The position numbers were made by a program, and so were the translations under genes. DNA of 64,000 bases from Planctomycetota bacterium (GTDB lineage Bacteria; Planctomycetota; UBA1135; GCA-002686595): NCBI GenBank assembly GCA_020847695.1, contig JADLBP010000048.1, forward strand, positions 23,197 to 87,196, written 5' to 3'. This document shows positions 49,330 through 57,561 of the stretch, piece by piece. Positions within the stretch are counted from its first letter, which is position 1. Each line of letters opens with the position of its first letter. Below the pieces are notes generated by a model. The model saw only the letters and a list, made by a program, of their open reading frames with translations. It searched no databases and was not told the origin of the DNA.

Positions 49330-50510
49330 GCGTCGGGACCCGGGATCGCGCTCGTCCGAGCGTCGTCGCCGAAACAGCGACGACCTCGGGCGCGTTGCGC
49401 ATCGCCCTGGCGGGCGGTGGGACTGGAGGTCACATCCTTCCGGGCCGCTACCTGCTGGAGCATGCGCACGCCCACGAGCGCGTCGCCGACGTCGTCTGGT
49501 TCCAGACCGGCCGACCGGTCGAGGAACGCGCGATGGCGGGGCTCGCCGAGCGACTCGCTCCGGTTGCGCTCGAGCGCGTCGCGTTGCCGCTCGAGCCCGA
49601 AGGCGGTGGGGCGCCGTCGCTCGGCCGCCTCGGCGTGTTGACGCTGCCCGCCGCTCGGCGCGCGCGCGCCGCGTTGAAGCGTCACCGCGCCGGCGTGCTC
49701 GTCGGCCTCGGCGGCTTCACGACGCTGCCCGCGGCGCTCGCCGCGCGCTCGCTCGGCATCCCGATCGTGCTGGTCGAGATCAACGCGGCCGCCGGGCGCG
49801 CGACGCGCTGGCTCGCGCCGTTCTCGGCGCGTGTCGCGCATGCGTGGCGCGCGACGCTCGTCCACGGCGAGGATGCGAAGCACCGGTGGATCGGGCCGCC
49901 GCTCGCGGAGCGCTTCCAGCACGGTGCGCCGAGCGAGTTCGAGACCCGCGCCGCCGCCGAGTCGCTCGGCTTCGATCCCGATCGGCCGCTGCTGGTCGTG
50001 CTCGGCGGCAGCCAGGGCGCGCTCGGCCTCAATCGTTTCGTCGCCGCGCACGCGGCGTTCTTCTCGGCGAACGGCGTGCAGGTGCTGCACCAGACCGGGC
50101 CGGGACGCGCGCGGGAAGGCGCCGGCTCGGCGCTCGAAGGCTATCGAGCGGTCGAGTACGTCGACGACGTGCAGCGCGTGCTCGCCGCCTCGACGCTCGT
50201 GCTTTGCCGCGGCGGCGCCTCGACGCTCGCCGAGGTCGGCGCCCTCGCGCGGCCCGCGTGCGTCGTGCCGTACCCGCACAGCCCCGATCACCACCAAGAA
50301 CTCAACGCGCGCGAGCTCGGGACCGGCGTGCGCGTCGTCCACGAGCCCGAGCTCGACGCGGCATTCGCCCGCGAGCTCGTGCGGCTCGTCGGTCCCGCCG
50401 GGGCGCGCGAGCGCTCCGCGATGAGCGCGGCGCTCGCCGTGGCGCTGCCGCGCGACGGCGTCGCGCGCCTGTGGACCGAGATCGAGTCCCTCGCCCGTTC
50501 GTCGACTTGA
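49326..50510 (+). CDS. murG: Lipid II synthase MurG
   Basis: A 394-residue GT-B enzyme that adds GlcNAc to lipid I. Glycine-rich loop IALAGGGTGGHILPGRYL, VGLGGFTTLPAALAAR, VEINAAAGRATRWLAP, then the donor domain VVLGGSQGALGLNRFV, VEYVDDVQRVLA and LCRGGASTLAEVGAL, with VPYPHSPDHHQELNA as the UDP-GlcNAc binding stretch. The start is a TTG overlapping the upstream stop; the first ~25 residues before the glycine-rich loop are extra and low in complexity. Confidence 0.95.
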   Translation: MSVGTRDRARPSVVAETATTSGALRIALAGGGTGGHILPGRYLLEHAHAHERVADVVWFQTGRPVEERAMAGLAERLAPVALERVALPLEPEGGGAPSLGRLGVLTLPAARRARAALKRHRAGVLVGLGGFTTLPAALAARSLGIPIVLVEINAAAGRATRWLAPFSARVAHAWRATLVHGEDAKHRWIGPPLAERFQHGAPSEFETRAAAESLGFDPDRPLLVVLGGSQGALGLNRFVAAHAAFFSANGVQVLHQTGPGRAREGAGSALEGYRAVEYVDDVQRVLAASTLVLCRGGASTLAEVGALARPACVVPYPHSPDHHQELNARELGTGVRVVHEPELDAAFARELVRLVGPAGARERSAMSAALAVALPRDGVARLWTEIESLARSST

Positions 50511-50532
50511 AGTCCGCGCGTTTGGAGTTGGA

Positions 50533-52071
50533 ATGAACCCCGCCACCGTGACCCGCTCGACCCCGCAACTGACGATTCCGAGCGTGGACGCCCTCGAACT
50601 GCCTCCGCTCGGGAAGCTGCAGCCCTTCGCGTCGGTGCCGCGCCGCGTCCACCTGTTCGGCGCCGGCGGAGCGGGCGTCTCCGGCGCCGCGCGGTTGCTC
50701 GTCGAGCACGGGCACGTCGTCAGCGGCCACGACCGCGCGCCGTCCGACCACGTCGAGCTCTTGCGCACGCTCGGCGTCGCGGTCGAGGTCGATCCGTCGA
50801 ACGCGAAGCTCGCGCCCGCCGATGCCGAACTCGTCGTCCGCAGTGCCGCGATCCCGCTCGACGATCCGCGCGTGCGCGACGCCGAGGCTCGCGGGCTGAC
50901 GGTCTTGAAGTACGCGGAGCTCCTGCGCCGGGTGACGCCCGAGCGACGGACGCTCGCGGTCGCCGGCACGCACGGCAAGACGACGACCTCGTGGTTCCTC
51001 TTCCACGCGCTCGCCGCGCTCGCGAACGAGTTCCGTGCGAGCCAACCGCGGCCCGGCGCGTTGGTCGGCGGCATCTGTCGCCGGCTCGGCCAGAACGCGA
51101 CGAGCGCCGCCGAGGGCGGCTGGTTCTCCGTCGAGGCGTGCGAGTACGACCGCTCGTTCCTCCAACTCTCGCCGTTCGGCGCCGCGATCACCAACGTCGA
51201 GGCCGATCACCTCGACTACTACGGCACGTTCGACGCGATCAAGGGCGCGTTCGCGCACTTCGCCGATCGTCTGCCGTTCGAGGGGCTGTTGGTCGTCGGA
51301 CAGGAAGTGCCGCGACTGGTCGAAGAAGCCGCGCGCTGCAAGGTGTGGCGCTTCGGTCGCGAGCTCACCGTCCAGCTCCGCGGCGAGCGCATGGGCCGCT
51401 TCGCGTTCGATCTCGCCGGCCCCGGCTTCGAGGTCACGGACGTCCAACTGTCCATCCCCGGCGCGTTCAACGTCGAGAACGCGAGCCTCGCGCTCGCGCT
51501 CGCCGTCGGCACCGCGGCCGCCCAGGGCGGAATCGACCTCACGGCGGCTGCGCGCGCCGCGGCGCGCGGGGTCGCGGGTTACGCCGGAGCGAAGCGTCGC
51601 TTCGAGACGTGGTTCGAGAGCGGCGGCATCACCGTCGTGCACGACTACGCGCATCATCCGACGGAAGTGCGGGTCACGCTGGAGGCCGCGCGCCGCGCGT
51701 TGCCGGGTCGGCCGCTGCACGTGCTCTTCCAACCGCACCAGCACAGCCGCACCGCGCGGTTCTTCGACGACTTCGTCGAGGCGTTGCGTTTCGCCGACCG
51801 CGTCGTCGTCGCCGACGTCTACGGCGCGCGCGCACACATCGACGGCGAGCACAGCGCGGGAGCGAGCGAGCTCGCGCAAGCGCTGCTCGCCGCGAAGGTG
51901 AATGCGGTGTGGGGCGGCAAGCTGTCCGCGAGCGTCAAGCGCTTCGTCGAAGCGCTGCCCGCAGACTGCGCGGCCCTGGTGATGGGCGCGGGCGACGTCG
52001 AGGACATCAAGGATGAGCTCCAGAACGAGCTGGCCGTGCGCGGCACTCGCCAACGCGGATCTCGCCGATAG
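50533..52071 (+). CDS. murC: UDP-MurNAc:L-Ala ligase MurC
   Basis: A 512-residue Mur ligase, the first amino-acid adder. HLFGAGGAGVSGAARLL in domain 1, VRSAAIPLDDP, P-loop VAGTHGKTTTSWFL, VEACEYDRSFLQL, TNVEADHLDYYG, and domain 3 VVHDYAHHPTEVR and FQPHQHSRTARFF. These last motifs separate MurC from Mpl-type ligases only partly; position beside murB supports murC. The 3' end overlaps murB by 59 nt. Confidence 0.94.
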   Translation: MNPATVTRSTPQLTIPSVDALELPPLGKLQPFASVPRRVHLFGAGGAGVSGAARLLVEHGHVVSGHDRAPSDHVELLRTLGVAVEVDPSNAKLAPADAELVVRSAAIPLDDPRVRDAEARGLTVLKYAELLRRVTPERRTLAVAGTHGKTTTSWFLFHALAALANEFRASQPRPGALVGGICRRLGQNATSAAEGGWFSVEACEYDRSFLQLSPFGAAITNVEADHLDYYGTFDAIKGAFAHFADRLPFEGLLVVGQEVPRLVEEAARCKVWRFGRELTVQLRGERMGRFAFDLAGPGFEVTDVQLSIPGAFNVENASLALALAVGTAAAQGGIDLTAAARAAARGVAGYAGAKRRFETWFESGGITVVHDYAHHPTEVRVTLEAARRALPGRPLHVLFQPHQHSRTARFFDDFVEALRFADRVVVADVYGARAHIDGEHSAGASELAQALLAAKVNAVWGGKLSASVKRFVEALPADCAALVMGAGDVEDIKDELQNELAVRGTRQRGSRR

Positions 52072-52984
52072 GACCACGATGCGCGTCGGCGGCCGCGTCG
52101 AGTGGCTGCTCGAGCCGACGACTCCCGCAGAGCTCGTCGCCGCGTTCCAAGCGTGCCGCGAGCGCGGCATCGCTCCGCGCATCCTCGGCGGCGGCGCGAA
52201 CCTGTTGATCGACGACGGGCTGCTCGCCGGCGCGGTGTTGACGACGTCGCGGCTGAACAAGCTCTTCCGCGCGCCGCTCGAGACCAGCGCGGCGGAAGCG
52301 CTCGACGGCGACGAGAACGACTACTCGCGAGTCGCGCCGCCGGAGCGCGATCGCAATCCGCGCTTCGTCGCGTGGGCGGGCTCGACGCTGCCGTCGGTCG
52401 TGCGCGCGGCGAGCGATCTCGGATGGAGCGGTCTGGAAGGTCTCGCCGGAGTGCCGGGCAACCTCGGCGGCGGCGTCGCGATGAACGCCGGCGGTCGATG
52501 GGGCGACATGTGGGACGTCGTCGAGCGCGTGCGCGTGCTCGATCCCGACGGCACCGTGCGCGACCTCACGCGCGCCGAGTGCTCGCCGCGCTATCGTGAC
52601 GGCGGCTTGGGCGCGTCGATCGTCCTCGGCGCGGTGCTCGCCTTCCGCGTCGACGATCCGCCGAAGGTGCGCGAGCGAGTCCGCGACTACCTGCTCGAGA
52701 AGCGCCGCATCCAACCGGTGACCGAGTGGTCCGCCGGCTGCATCTTCAAGAACCCGCCGGCGGAGAAGTCGAACGGACGCTCGGCCGGGCGCTTGATCGA
52801 CGAAGCGGGCGGCAAGGGGCGCTCGCGCGGCGACGCGGTCGTCAGCGAGCTCCACGCGAACTTCATCGTCAACCGTGGCGCGGCGACGGCGGCGGACGTC
52901 TTCACCCTGATCGAGGACGTGCGCGATCTGGTGCGCCAGAACACCGGCGTCGAGCTCGAGACCGAGGTCAAGGTCTGGCGGTAG
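52013..52984 (+). CDS. murB: UDP-N-acetylenolpyruvoylglucosamine reductase MurB
   Basis: A 323-residue FAD enzyme. ADLADRTTMRVGG at the N-terminus, FAD loop ILGGGANLLI, GLEGLAGVPGNLGGGVAMNAGG, SPRYRDG, the catalytic Ser in EWSAGCIFKNP, and the C-terminal Glu region ELHANFIVNRGAATAADV. The MRVGG motif needs the residues before it, so the ATG at 52013, 59 nt inside murC, is the likely start. A hairpin begins at the last base of its stop codon. Confidence 0.94.
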   Translation: MSSRTSWPCAALANADLADRTTMRVGGRVEWLLEPTTPAELVAAFQACRERGIAPRILGGGANLLIDDGLLAGAVLTTSRLNKLFRAPLETSAAEALDGDENDYSRVAPPERDRNPRFVAWAGSTLPSVVRAASDLGWSGLEGLAGVPGNLGGGVAMNAGGRWGDMWDVVERVRVLDPDGTVRDLTRAECSPRYRDGGLGASIVLGAVLAFRVDDPPKVRERVRDYLLEKRRIQPVTEWSAGCIFKNPPAEKSNGRSAGRLIDEAGGKGRSRGDAVVSELHANFIVNRGAATAADVFTLIEDVRDLVRQNTGVELETEVKVWR

Positions 52985-52999
52985 GGGCCTTGCGGCCCC
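52984..52999 (+). terminator. Terminator at the end of the dcw operon
   Basis: A perfect GGGGCC/GGCCCC stem with TTGC loop begins at the last base of the murB TAG. No U-tract follows. The 380 bp beyond it and the separate thrS leader fit an operon end. Confidence 0.55.
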
Positions 53000-53365
53000 C
53001 AAGACGGTCGCCGGCGGCGCGATTCCCGCGCTCGGAGCCGAAAGTTTTGCCGCCTGCACGATTTCGCCTCAGGGTTTCCGTGACGCCACCGATACCTCTC
53101 GCGGCCGCCATCCCTGTCGGCCAGCTTCGGCCTCCGGGCACCTGCTCCCCCCACACCTTCCTTCCACCGATAACCCCCATCGGTAAGCCCGGGTGAGACG
53201 AAGCTGGTCTCAGGGATTGGCGGCCTTATTCTTTTCGCTTCGCTCGTCCGAGCCTCGGGCCGGACGGGGCTCGAGCTCACCAGGTCGGCGGGCCGAGTCG
53301 AACGCTCCCGAGGGCTCGTCGCACCAGGTAGGCGCGTCGGGACACGCCCAGCCCTTTGACTCACC
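52985..53365 (+). promoter_or_regulatory. Leader and promoter region of thrS
   Basis: No gene is seen. Two small hairpins occur: CCGAT/ATCGG (53167-53183, 7-nt loop) and GAGAC/GTCTC (53195-53211, 7-nt loop), 11 nt apart. A T-rich stretch (53227-53237) follows. thrS leaders are often autoregulatory in bacteria, and two stem-loops near the start fit that idea, but no T-box or tRNA mimic is recognisable. Confidence 0.35.
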
Positions 53366-55132
53366 ATGCAACAGGAATCAGCGGCTCCCCAGGTGGGGGA
53401 ACCCTTCCCGCTCTCGACCTTGCGGCACTCGGTGTCGCACTTGATGGCTTCGGCGGTCGAGAAGCTCTACCCCGGCGTGCGCTTCGGCTTCGGCCCTTCG
53501 ATCGAGCACGGGTTCTACTACGACTTCGAGCTGCCCGAGCCGCTCGAGGAGAAGGACCTCGCGAAGATCGAGAAGGAGATGCGGCGCATCGCACAGAAGA
53601 GCCCCGAGCTCGTGTGCGAGGAAGTGACGCGCGACGAAGCCAAGGCGCGGCTCGCGAAGCTCGGCCAGACGTTCAAGGTCGAGGCCGTCGATCTGATCCC
53701 GGAAGGCGAGAAGATCACGTTCTGGCGTCACGGTGATTGGTTCGACCTCTGCGAAGGTCCGCACGTCGATCGCCTCAACCGCGCGTTCGCGTTCAAGCTC
53801 TTGTCGATCGCGGGCTCGTATTGGCGCGGCGACGAGAAGCGCCCCATGCTCCAACGCATCTACGGCACCGCGTTCTGGAAGCAAGAGGAGCTCGACGCGC
53901 ACCTGAAGTGGCTCGAGGAGATCAAGCTGCGCGACCACCGCAAGCTCGGCACCGATCTCGATCTCTTCAGCACGCACCAGGAAGCCGGCGGCGGCTTCGT
54001 GTTCTGGCACCCGCACCTCGGAGCGGTGCGTCACGCGCTCGAGGAGTTCCTCGCCGAGGAGCACCAGCGGCGCGGCTACGACTTCGTCTTCACGCCGCAC
54101 GTCGTCCGCGAGCAGGTGTTCCAGGTCTCCGGGCACCTCCAGAACTACGCGGAGATGATGTACGCCCCGATGTTGATCGACGAGATGCCTTATCGCGTCA
54201 AGCCGATGAACTGTCCGGGTCACGTGATGATCTACAAGACCCGTGCGCACAGCTACCGCGACCTGCCGTTGCGGTTCTCGGAGCTCGGCACCGTCTATCG
54301 CTACGAGCGGTCCGGCGTCTTGCACGGGATGATGCGCGTGCGCGGCTTCACCCAGGACGACGCGCACATCTTCTGCACGCCCGATCAGCTCGAAGCCGAG
54401 ATCGCGGACGTGCTCGACCTGATCGACACCGTGCTCAAGACGTTCGGGTACAGCTACACCGCGTACCTGGCGACTCGACCGGAGAAAGCGATCGGCTCCG
54501 AAGAGATCTGGGCGAAGGCGACCGAAGCGCTCAAGAAGGGCGCGGCGAAGCGCGGGCTACCGCTCGAGCTCGACGAGGGCGGCGGCGCGTTCTACGGGCC
54601 GAAGATCGACTTCAAGATCCGCGATTCGCTGGGCCGCGAGTGGCAGATGTCGACCGTGCAGTGCGACTTCAACCTGCCGGAGCGTTTCGACATCGTGTTC
54701 ACGGACACCGACGGGCACCAGAAGCGCCCGATCATGCTCCACCGCGCGATCCTGGGCTCGATGGAGCGCTTCATCGGCGGGTTGATCGAGCACTTCGGCG
54801 GGAAGTTCCCGGTCTGGTGCGCGCCGAAACAGGTCGCGCTCATCCCGATCCGGGAAGAGCACGCCGACTACGTGCGCGAGCTCGCGAAGACGCTGCAGCA
54901 CGAGCTCTTCCGCGTGACCTGCATGGACGATCCCGGCCACATGAACAACAAGATCAAGGAAGCGCAGAAGCTCCAGATCCCGTTCATGCTGATCGCGGGC
55001 GATCGCGAAGTCGCCGAACGCGCAGTCGCGGTGCGCCGTCGCGGCACGCGCGAGCAAGAGGTGATGTCGTTCGCCGACTTCCGTGCGCTGCTCGTGCGTT
55101 TGCGCGACACGCGCTCGCTCGAGCTCGCCTGA
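53366..55132 (+). CDS. thrS: Threonyl-tRNA synthetase lacking the TGS domain
   Basis: A 588-residue class II synthetase; typical ThrRS is ~640. It begins directly at the editing domain (LRHSVSHLMASAV with the HxxxH pair, and FDLCEGPHVD with Cys and His). The catalytic domain has motif 2 (RYERSGVLHGMMRVRGFTQDDAHIF), zinc ligands in MNCPGH, DDAHIF and HRAILGSMERF, and the anticodon-binding domain starts near QVALIPIREEHADYV. The N-terminal TGS domain (~60 residues) is absent, and an in-frame TGA at 53357-53359 two codons upstream of the ATG excludes a longer product. Confidence 0.95.
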   Translation: MQQESAAPQVGEPFPLSTLRHSVSHLMASAVEKLYPGVRFGFGPSIEHGFYYDFELPEPLEEKDLAKIEKEMRRIAQKSPELVCEEVTRDEAKARLAKLGQTFKVEAVDLIPEGEKITFWRHGDWFDLCEGPHVDRLNRAFAFKLLSIAGSYWRGDEKRPMLQRIYGTAFWKQEELDAHLKWLEEIKLRDHRKLGTDLDLFSTHQEAGGGFVFWHPHLGAVRHALEEFLAEEHQRRGYDFVFTPHVVREQVFQVSGHLQNYAEMMYAPMLIDEMPYRVKPMNCPGHVMIYKTRAHSYRDLPLRFSELGTVYRYERSGVLHGMMRVRGFTQDDAHIFCTPDQLEAEIADVLDLIDTVLKTFGYSYTAYLATRPEKAIGSEEIWAKATEALKKGAAKRGLPLELDEGGGAFYGPKIDFKIRDSLGREWQMSTVQCDFNLPERFDIVFTDTDGHQKRPIMLHRAILGSMERFIGGLIEHFGGKFPVWCAPKQVALIPIREEHADYVRELAKTLQHELFRVTCMDDPGHMNNKIKEAQKLQIPFMLIAGDREVAERAVAVRRRGTREQEVMSFADFRALLVRLRDTRSLELA

Positions 55133-55148
55133 GTCCGGACCGCCGGAC
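55133..55148 (+). terminator. Hairpin directly after thrS
   Basis: A perfect GTCCGG/CCGGAC stem with ACCG loop starting at the first base after the TGA; followed by ATTCG. Confidence 0.55.
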
Positions 55149-55158
55149 GATTCGAACG

Positions 55159-55190
55159 CGCGCGCCGACGGCCCGAGCCGTCAGCGCGCG
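55159..55190. terminator. Bidirectional terminator between thrS and arsR
   Basis: A 14-bp inverted repeat with a single mismatch (C55166/A55183) and CCGA loop between the two convergent genes. The stop codon of the ArsR gene (55181-55183) lies inside the stem on the minus strand. Confidence 0.7.
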
Positions 55191-55516
55191 CGGCGTTTCA
55201 TCGCGGCGAGGCTCGACTGCGCTCGTTGGAGCGCGCGTTCGCACATCAAGTCGCAGAGCTCTCGAAGGCGCTCGTCGCCGAGCGAGTAGATCGCGTTCGT
55301 GCCGACCTTCGAGCGGACGACCAGGCCGGCCTGCGCGAGCTGCGCGAGGTGCTTGCTCGCGTTCGCCTGGCTCATCCCGGCCGCGGCGGCGAGCTCGTTG
55401 ACGTTCGCCTCGCTCTCCATCAAGCGGTTGAGCAACCTGAGCCTCGCCGGTTCCGCGAGCGCCTTGAACTGCTCCGCGACCGCATCGATCAACGCCGTGT
55501 TCATGCCTTGTGCCAT
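55181..55516 (-). CDS. ArsR-family transcriptional regulator of the sulfur operon
   Basis: A 111-residue winged-helix repressor: LAEPARLRLLNRLMESEANVNELA, recognition helix SQANASKHLAQLAQAGLV and wing GTNAIYSL. It lacks the ELCVCD metal site of ArsR/SmtB sensors. Two Cys lie in the last helix as C88-x3-C92 (ELCDLMC). ArsR members of the BigR/SqrR/YgaV type sense persulfide through Cys pairs, though theirs are in helices 2 and 5, so sulfur sensing here is inferred mainly from its neighbours. It is the last gene of the operon, 8 nt after the triple rhodanese. Confidence 0.9.
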   Translation of the reverse strand: MAQGMNTALIDAVAEQFKALAEPARLRLLNRLMESEANVNELAAAAGMSQANASKHLAQLAQAGLVVRSKVGTNAIYSLGDERLRELCDLMCERALQRAQSSLAAMKRRAR

Positions 55517-55524
55517 CGTCTACC

Positions 55525-56964
55525 TCAGCGCTCCTTGCCTGCGCCGGTCTCGACCGCGAGCTCGCTCCGCGCCGCCCATTCCTTGAACGAGCCGTCGTAC
55601 CAACGCACGTTCCGGTAGCCGAGCACGTAGTGCAACGTGAACCACTCGAGGCTCGCTTGATGGCCGGTGCGGCACGTCACGATGATCTCGTCGTCCTTCG
55701 CGAAGCCGAGCGCCGCGTACGCGCGCTCGAGCTCGTCGACGGGCTTCCACCACGTTCCCGCGTCAGTGACGACGTCCTCGGTGTACGGACGGTTGCACGA
55801 GCCCGGGATGTGGCCTCCGCGTGCCTCGGTGACTTTCTCTCCGCGGAAGGCATCCGCCGGACGGACGTCGAGGATCTTCGCCGCGCCCGAGCGGCTCGTC
55901 TCGGCGACGCGCGCGAGCTCGACGGCGAACGGCGCGCGCTCGAGCTTCGGAGTGTACGTCTTCGGCGTCGGCGTGGTCGGCGTCGTCGAGAGCGCACGTC
56001 CCTCGGCCTTCCAAGCCGAGAGCCCGCCCTCGAGCACCGCGACGCGCTGGTGACCGAGCGCGACCAGCGCGAGCAGCACCTGCGTCGCGTCCTGGAGCTT
56101 CTCGTCCGCGTACACGACGACCGGCGTCTCGCCGTCGATTCCGAGCGCGCCGAACCGCTTCGCGAGGTCGGGCGCGAGCATCAGCTCGTCGGGTACGTCG
56201 TCGCGGGTCGTACGCAGCGAGGTCACCGGACAGTGCAGCGCGTTCGGCAAGTGTCCTTCGGTGAAGCTCTCCGGCTTCTCGCGGGTGTCGAGCAACACGA
56301 CTCGAGCGCCGCTCGACGCGAGCCACTTCGTCGACACGATCGTCGGCGCGGTCAGCGTCTCGGGATCGCTCGCGAGCACCGCGTGCGCGGGTTTCGCGGT
56401 CTCAATCACTTGGGCCTTCGGCGCGGTGTCCTGGCCGAGGACGAGCGCGCGCAACGCCGCGCGCGCCTCGGCGGAGCTCTCCGACGCATGCGTCGCGAGC
56501 GACGCGGGCATCAGCTCGCGCTCGACGAAGCCGTCGAGGCCGTCCTCGAGCATGCGCACGTTGATGTAGCCCGCGCTCGCGAGCTCGACCCAGGCCTGGC
56601 CCGGGTGCGTCATCCCGTTCGAGTAGAGCACGACGAGGCGATCGCGCGAGCGATCGAGCAGCGCGCGGCCGCGTTCGCCGAGCAGCTCCGGCAACGAGAG
56701 GTTGACCGCGCCGGGCAAGTGCAGCGCCGCGAACTCGTCGCTAGGGCGCACGTCGATCAAGAGCAGCGAGTCCGGCCGCGCGAGCAGCCGCTCGGCGAGC
56801 TCGGCGGTGCCGAGATGGTCACCTCCCGACTCGACCTCGCTCGCCCACGCGGCGGCGTCGAGGTCGGAGGCGTGCACCGGACTTCCGCGCTGACCGACCA
56901 GCGCTGCGGCGACGGCGAAGGCCATCGTCGCGACGGCCGTGAGCTGTTGGATGGTGTTGGACAT
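55525..56964 (-). CDS. Exported sulfurtransferase with three rhodanese domains
   Basis: A 479-residue protein with an N-terminal export signal (MAFAVAAALVGQRGSPVHA). Three rhodanese modules: ~50-155 (LLLIDVRPSDEFAALHLPGAVN), ~205-325 (VVLLDTREKPESFTEGHLPNA) and ~345-470 (KILDVRPADAF, HIPGSCNRPY). Only the third has the catalytic Cys (C431 in VTCRTGHQAS); the loops of the first (YSNGMTHPG) and second (YADEKLQDA) have none. The third also resembles the active half of thiosulfate/3-mercaptopyruvate sulfurtransferases. It probably transfers sulfane sulfur in the periplasm. Next to YeeE/YedE transporter genes. Confidence 0.9.
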   Translation of the reverse strand: MSNTIQQLTAVATMAFAVAAALVGQRGSPVHASDLDAAAWASEVESGGDHLGTAELAERLLARPDSLLLIDVRPSDEFAALHLPGAVNLSLPELLGERGRALLDRSRDRLVVLYSNGMTHPGQAWVELASAGYINVRMLEDGLDGFVERELMPASLATHASESSAEARAALRALVLGQDTAPKAQVIETAKPAHAVLASDPETLTAPTIVSTKWLASSGARVVLLDTREKPESFTEGHLPNALHCPVTSLRTTRDDVPDELMLAPDLAKRFGALGIDGETPVVVYADEKLQDATQVLLALVALGHQRVAVLEGGLSAWKAEGRALSTTPTTPTPKTYTPKLERAPFAVELARVAETSRSGAAKILDVRPADAFRGEKVTEARGGHIPGSCNRPYTEDVVTDAGTWWKPVDELERAYAALGFAKDDEIIVTCRTGHQASLEWFTLHYVLGYRNVRWYDGSFKEWAARSELAVETGAGKER

Positions 56965-56982
56965 CGGAATCGTTTCGCGGCC

Positions 56983-57561
56983 TCAGGCGGCACGCGCTTT
57001 CTGCCAGCGTTCGAGGAAGACGAAGACCGAGACCGCCATCGCGACGACCGCGATCACGATCCAGGTGGGGGAGATGCCGAGCCACTCGGGCAGCGTGCTG
57101 ATGCCGCACGCGCCGAGCTCGGTGAATCCGGCGAGCGACGGCAGCGCGAACGCGTACGCCACGCTACCGAGCATCGCTCCGCCGAGGAAGACGAGCGCGT
57201 CGAGCTTCCCCGACGCGACGCCGACCAGCGCGGTGCCCGGGCACCAGCCTCCGGCGACGAAACCGACGCCGAACACCAGCCCGCCGACGATCTGCGGCGC
57301 GAGCACGGTCTCGGTGCGATAGACGTGCGTCACGTCGACCCAGCCGAAGAGCCCGAGCACGTGCAGCACGACCAGCGCGGTGACGATCGCCGTGAACATC
57401 ACCTGCAGCACCGCGAAGTCCCTCAGGAAGAACATCGCGGTGAGCTTGCGACTCGAGCCGAAGCCCGCGCGCTCGAGCCAGAATCCGAACGCCGCGCCGA
57501 TCACCAGCGCGTACGCCCAAGCCTGCGGCGTGCCGAGCAAGTCCTGTTCGAAGAAGTTCAC
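56983..57561 (-). CDS. YeeE/YedE-type transporter, half protein B
   Basis: A 192-residue polytopic protein (about five membrane helices). Motifs GFWLERAGFGSSRKL and VAGGWCPGTALVGVASG with a conserved Cys match the YeeE/YedE (PF04143) family, one of whose members imports thiosulfate through a line of Cys residues. GTG start overlapping the stop of the other half (GTGA). The full-length family is ~330-350 residues, so the two genes together form one split transporter. Confidence 0.9.
   Translation of the reverse strand: MNFFEQDLLGTPQAWAYALVIGAAFGFWLERAGFGSSRKLTAMFFLRDFAVLQVMFTAIVTALVVLHVLGLFGWVDVTHVYRTETVLAPQIVGGLVFGVGFVAGGWCPGTALVGVASGKLDALVFLGGAMLGSVAYAFALPSLAGFTELGACGISTLPEWLGISPTWIVIAVVAMAVSVFVFLERWQKARAA

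Noticed and set aside
52985..53365. A T-box or ribosomal-type leader (thrS-infC arrangement)
   Set aside because: No T-box sequence, no specifier loop, and infC-rpmI-rplT do not follow thrS.
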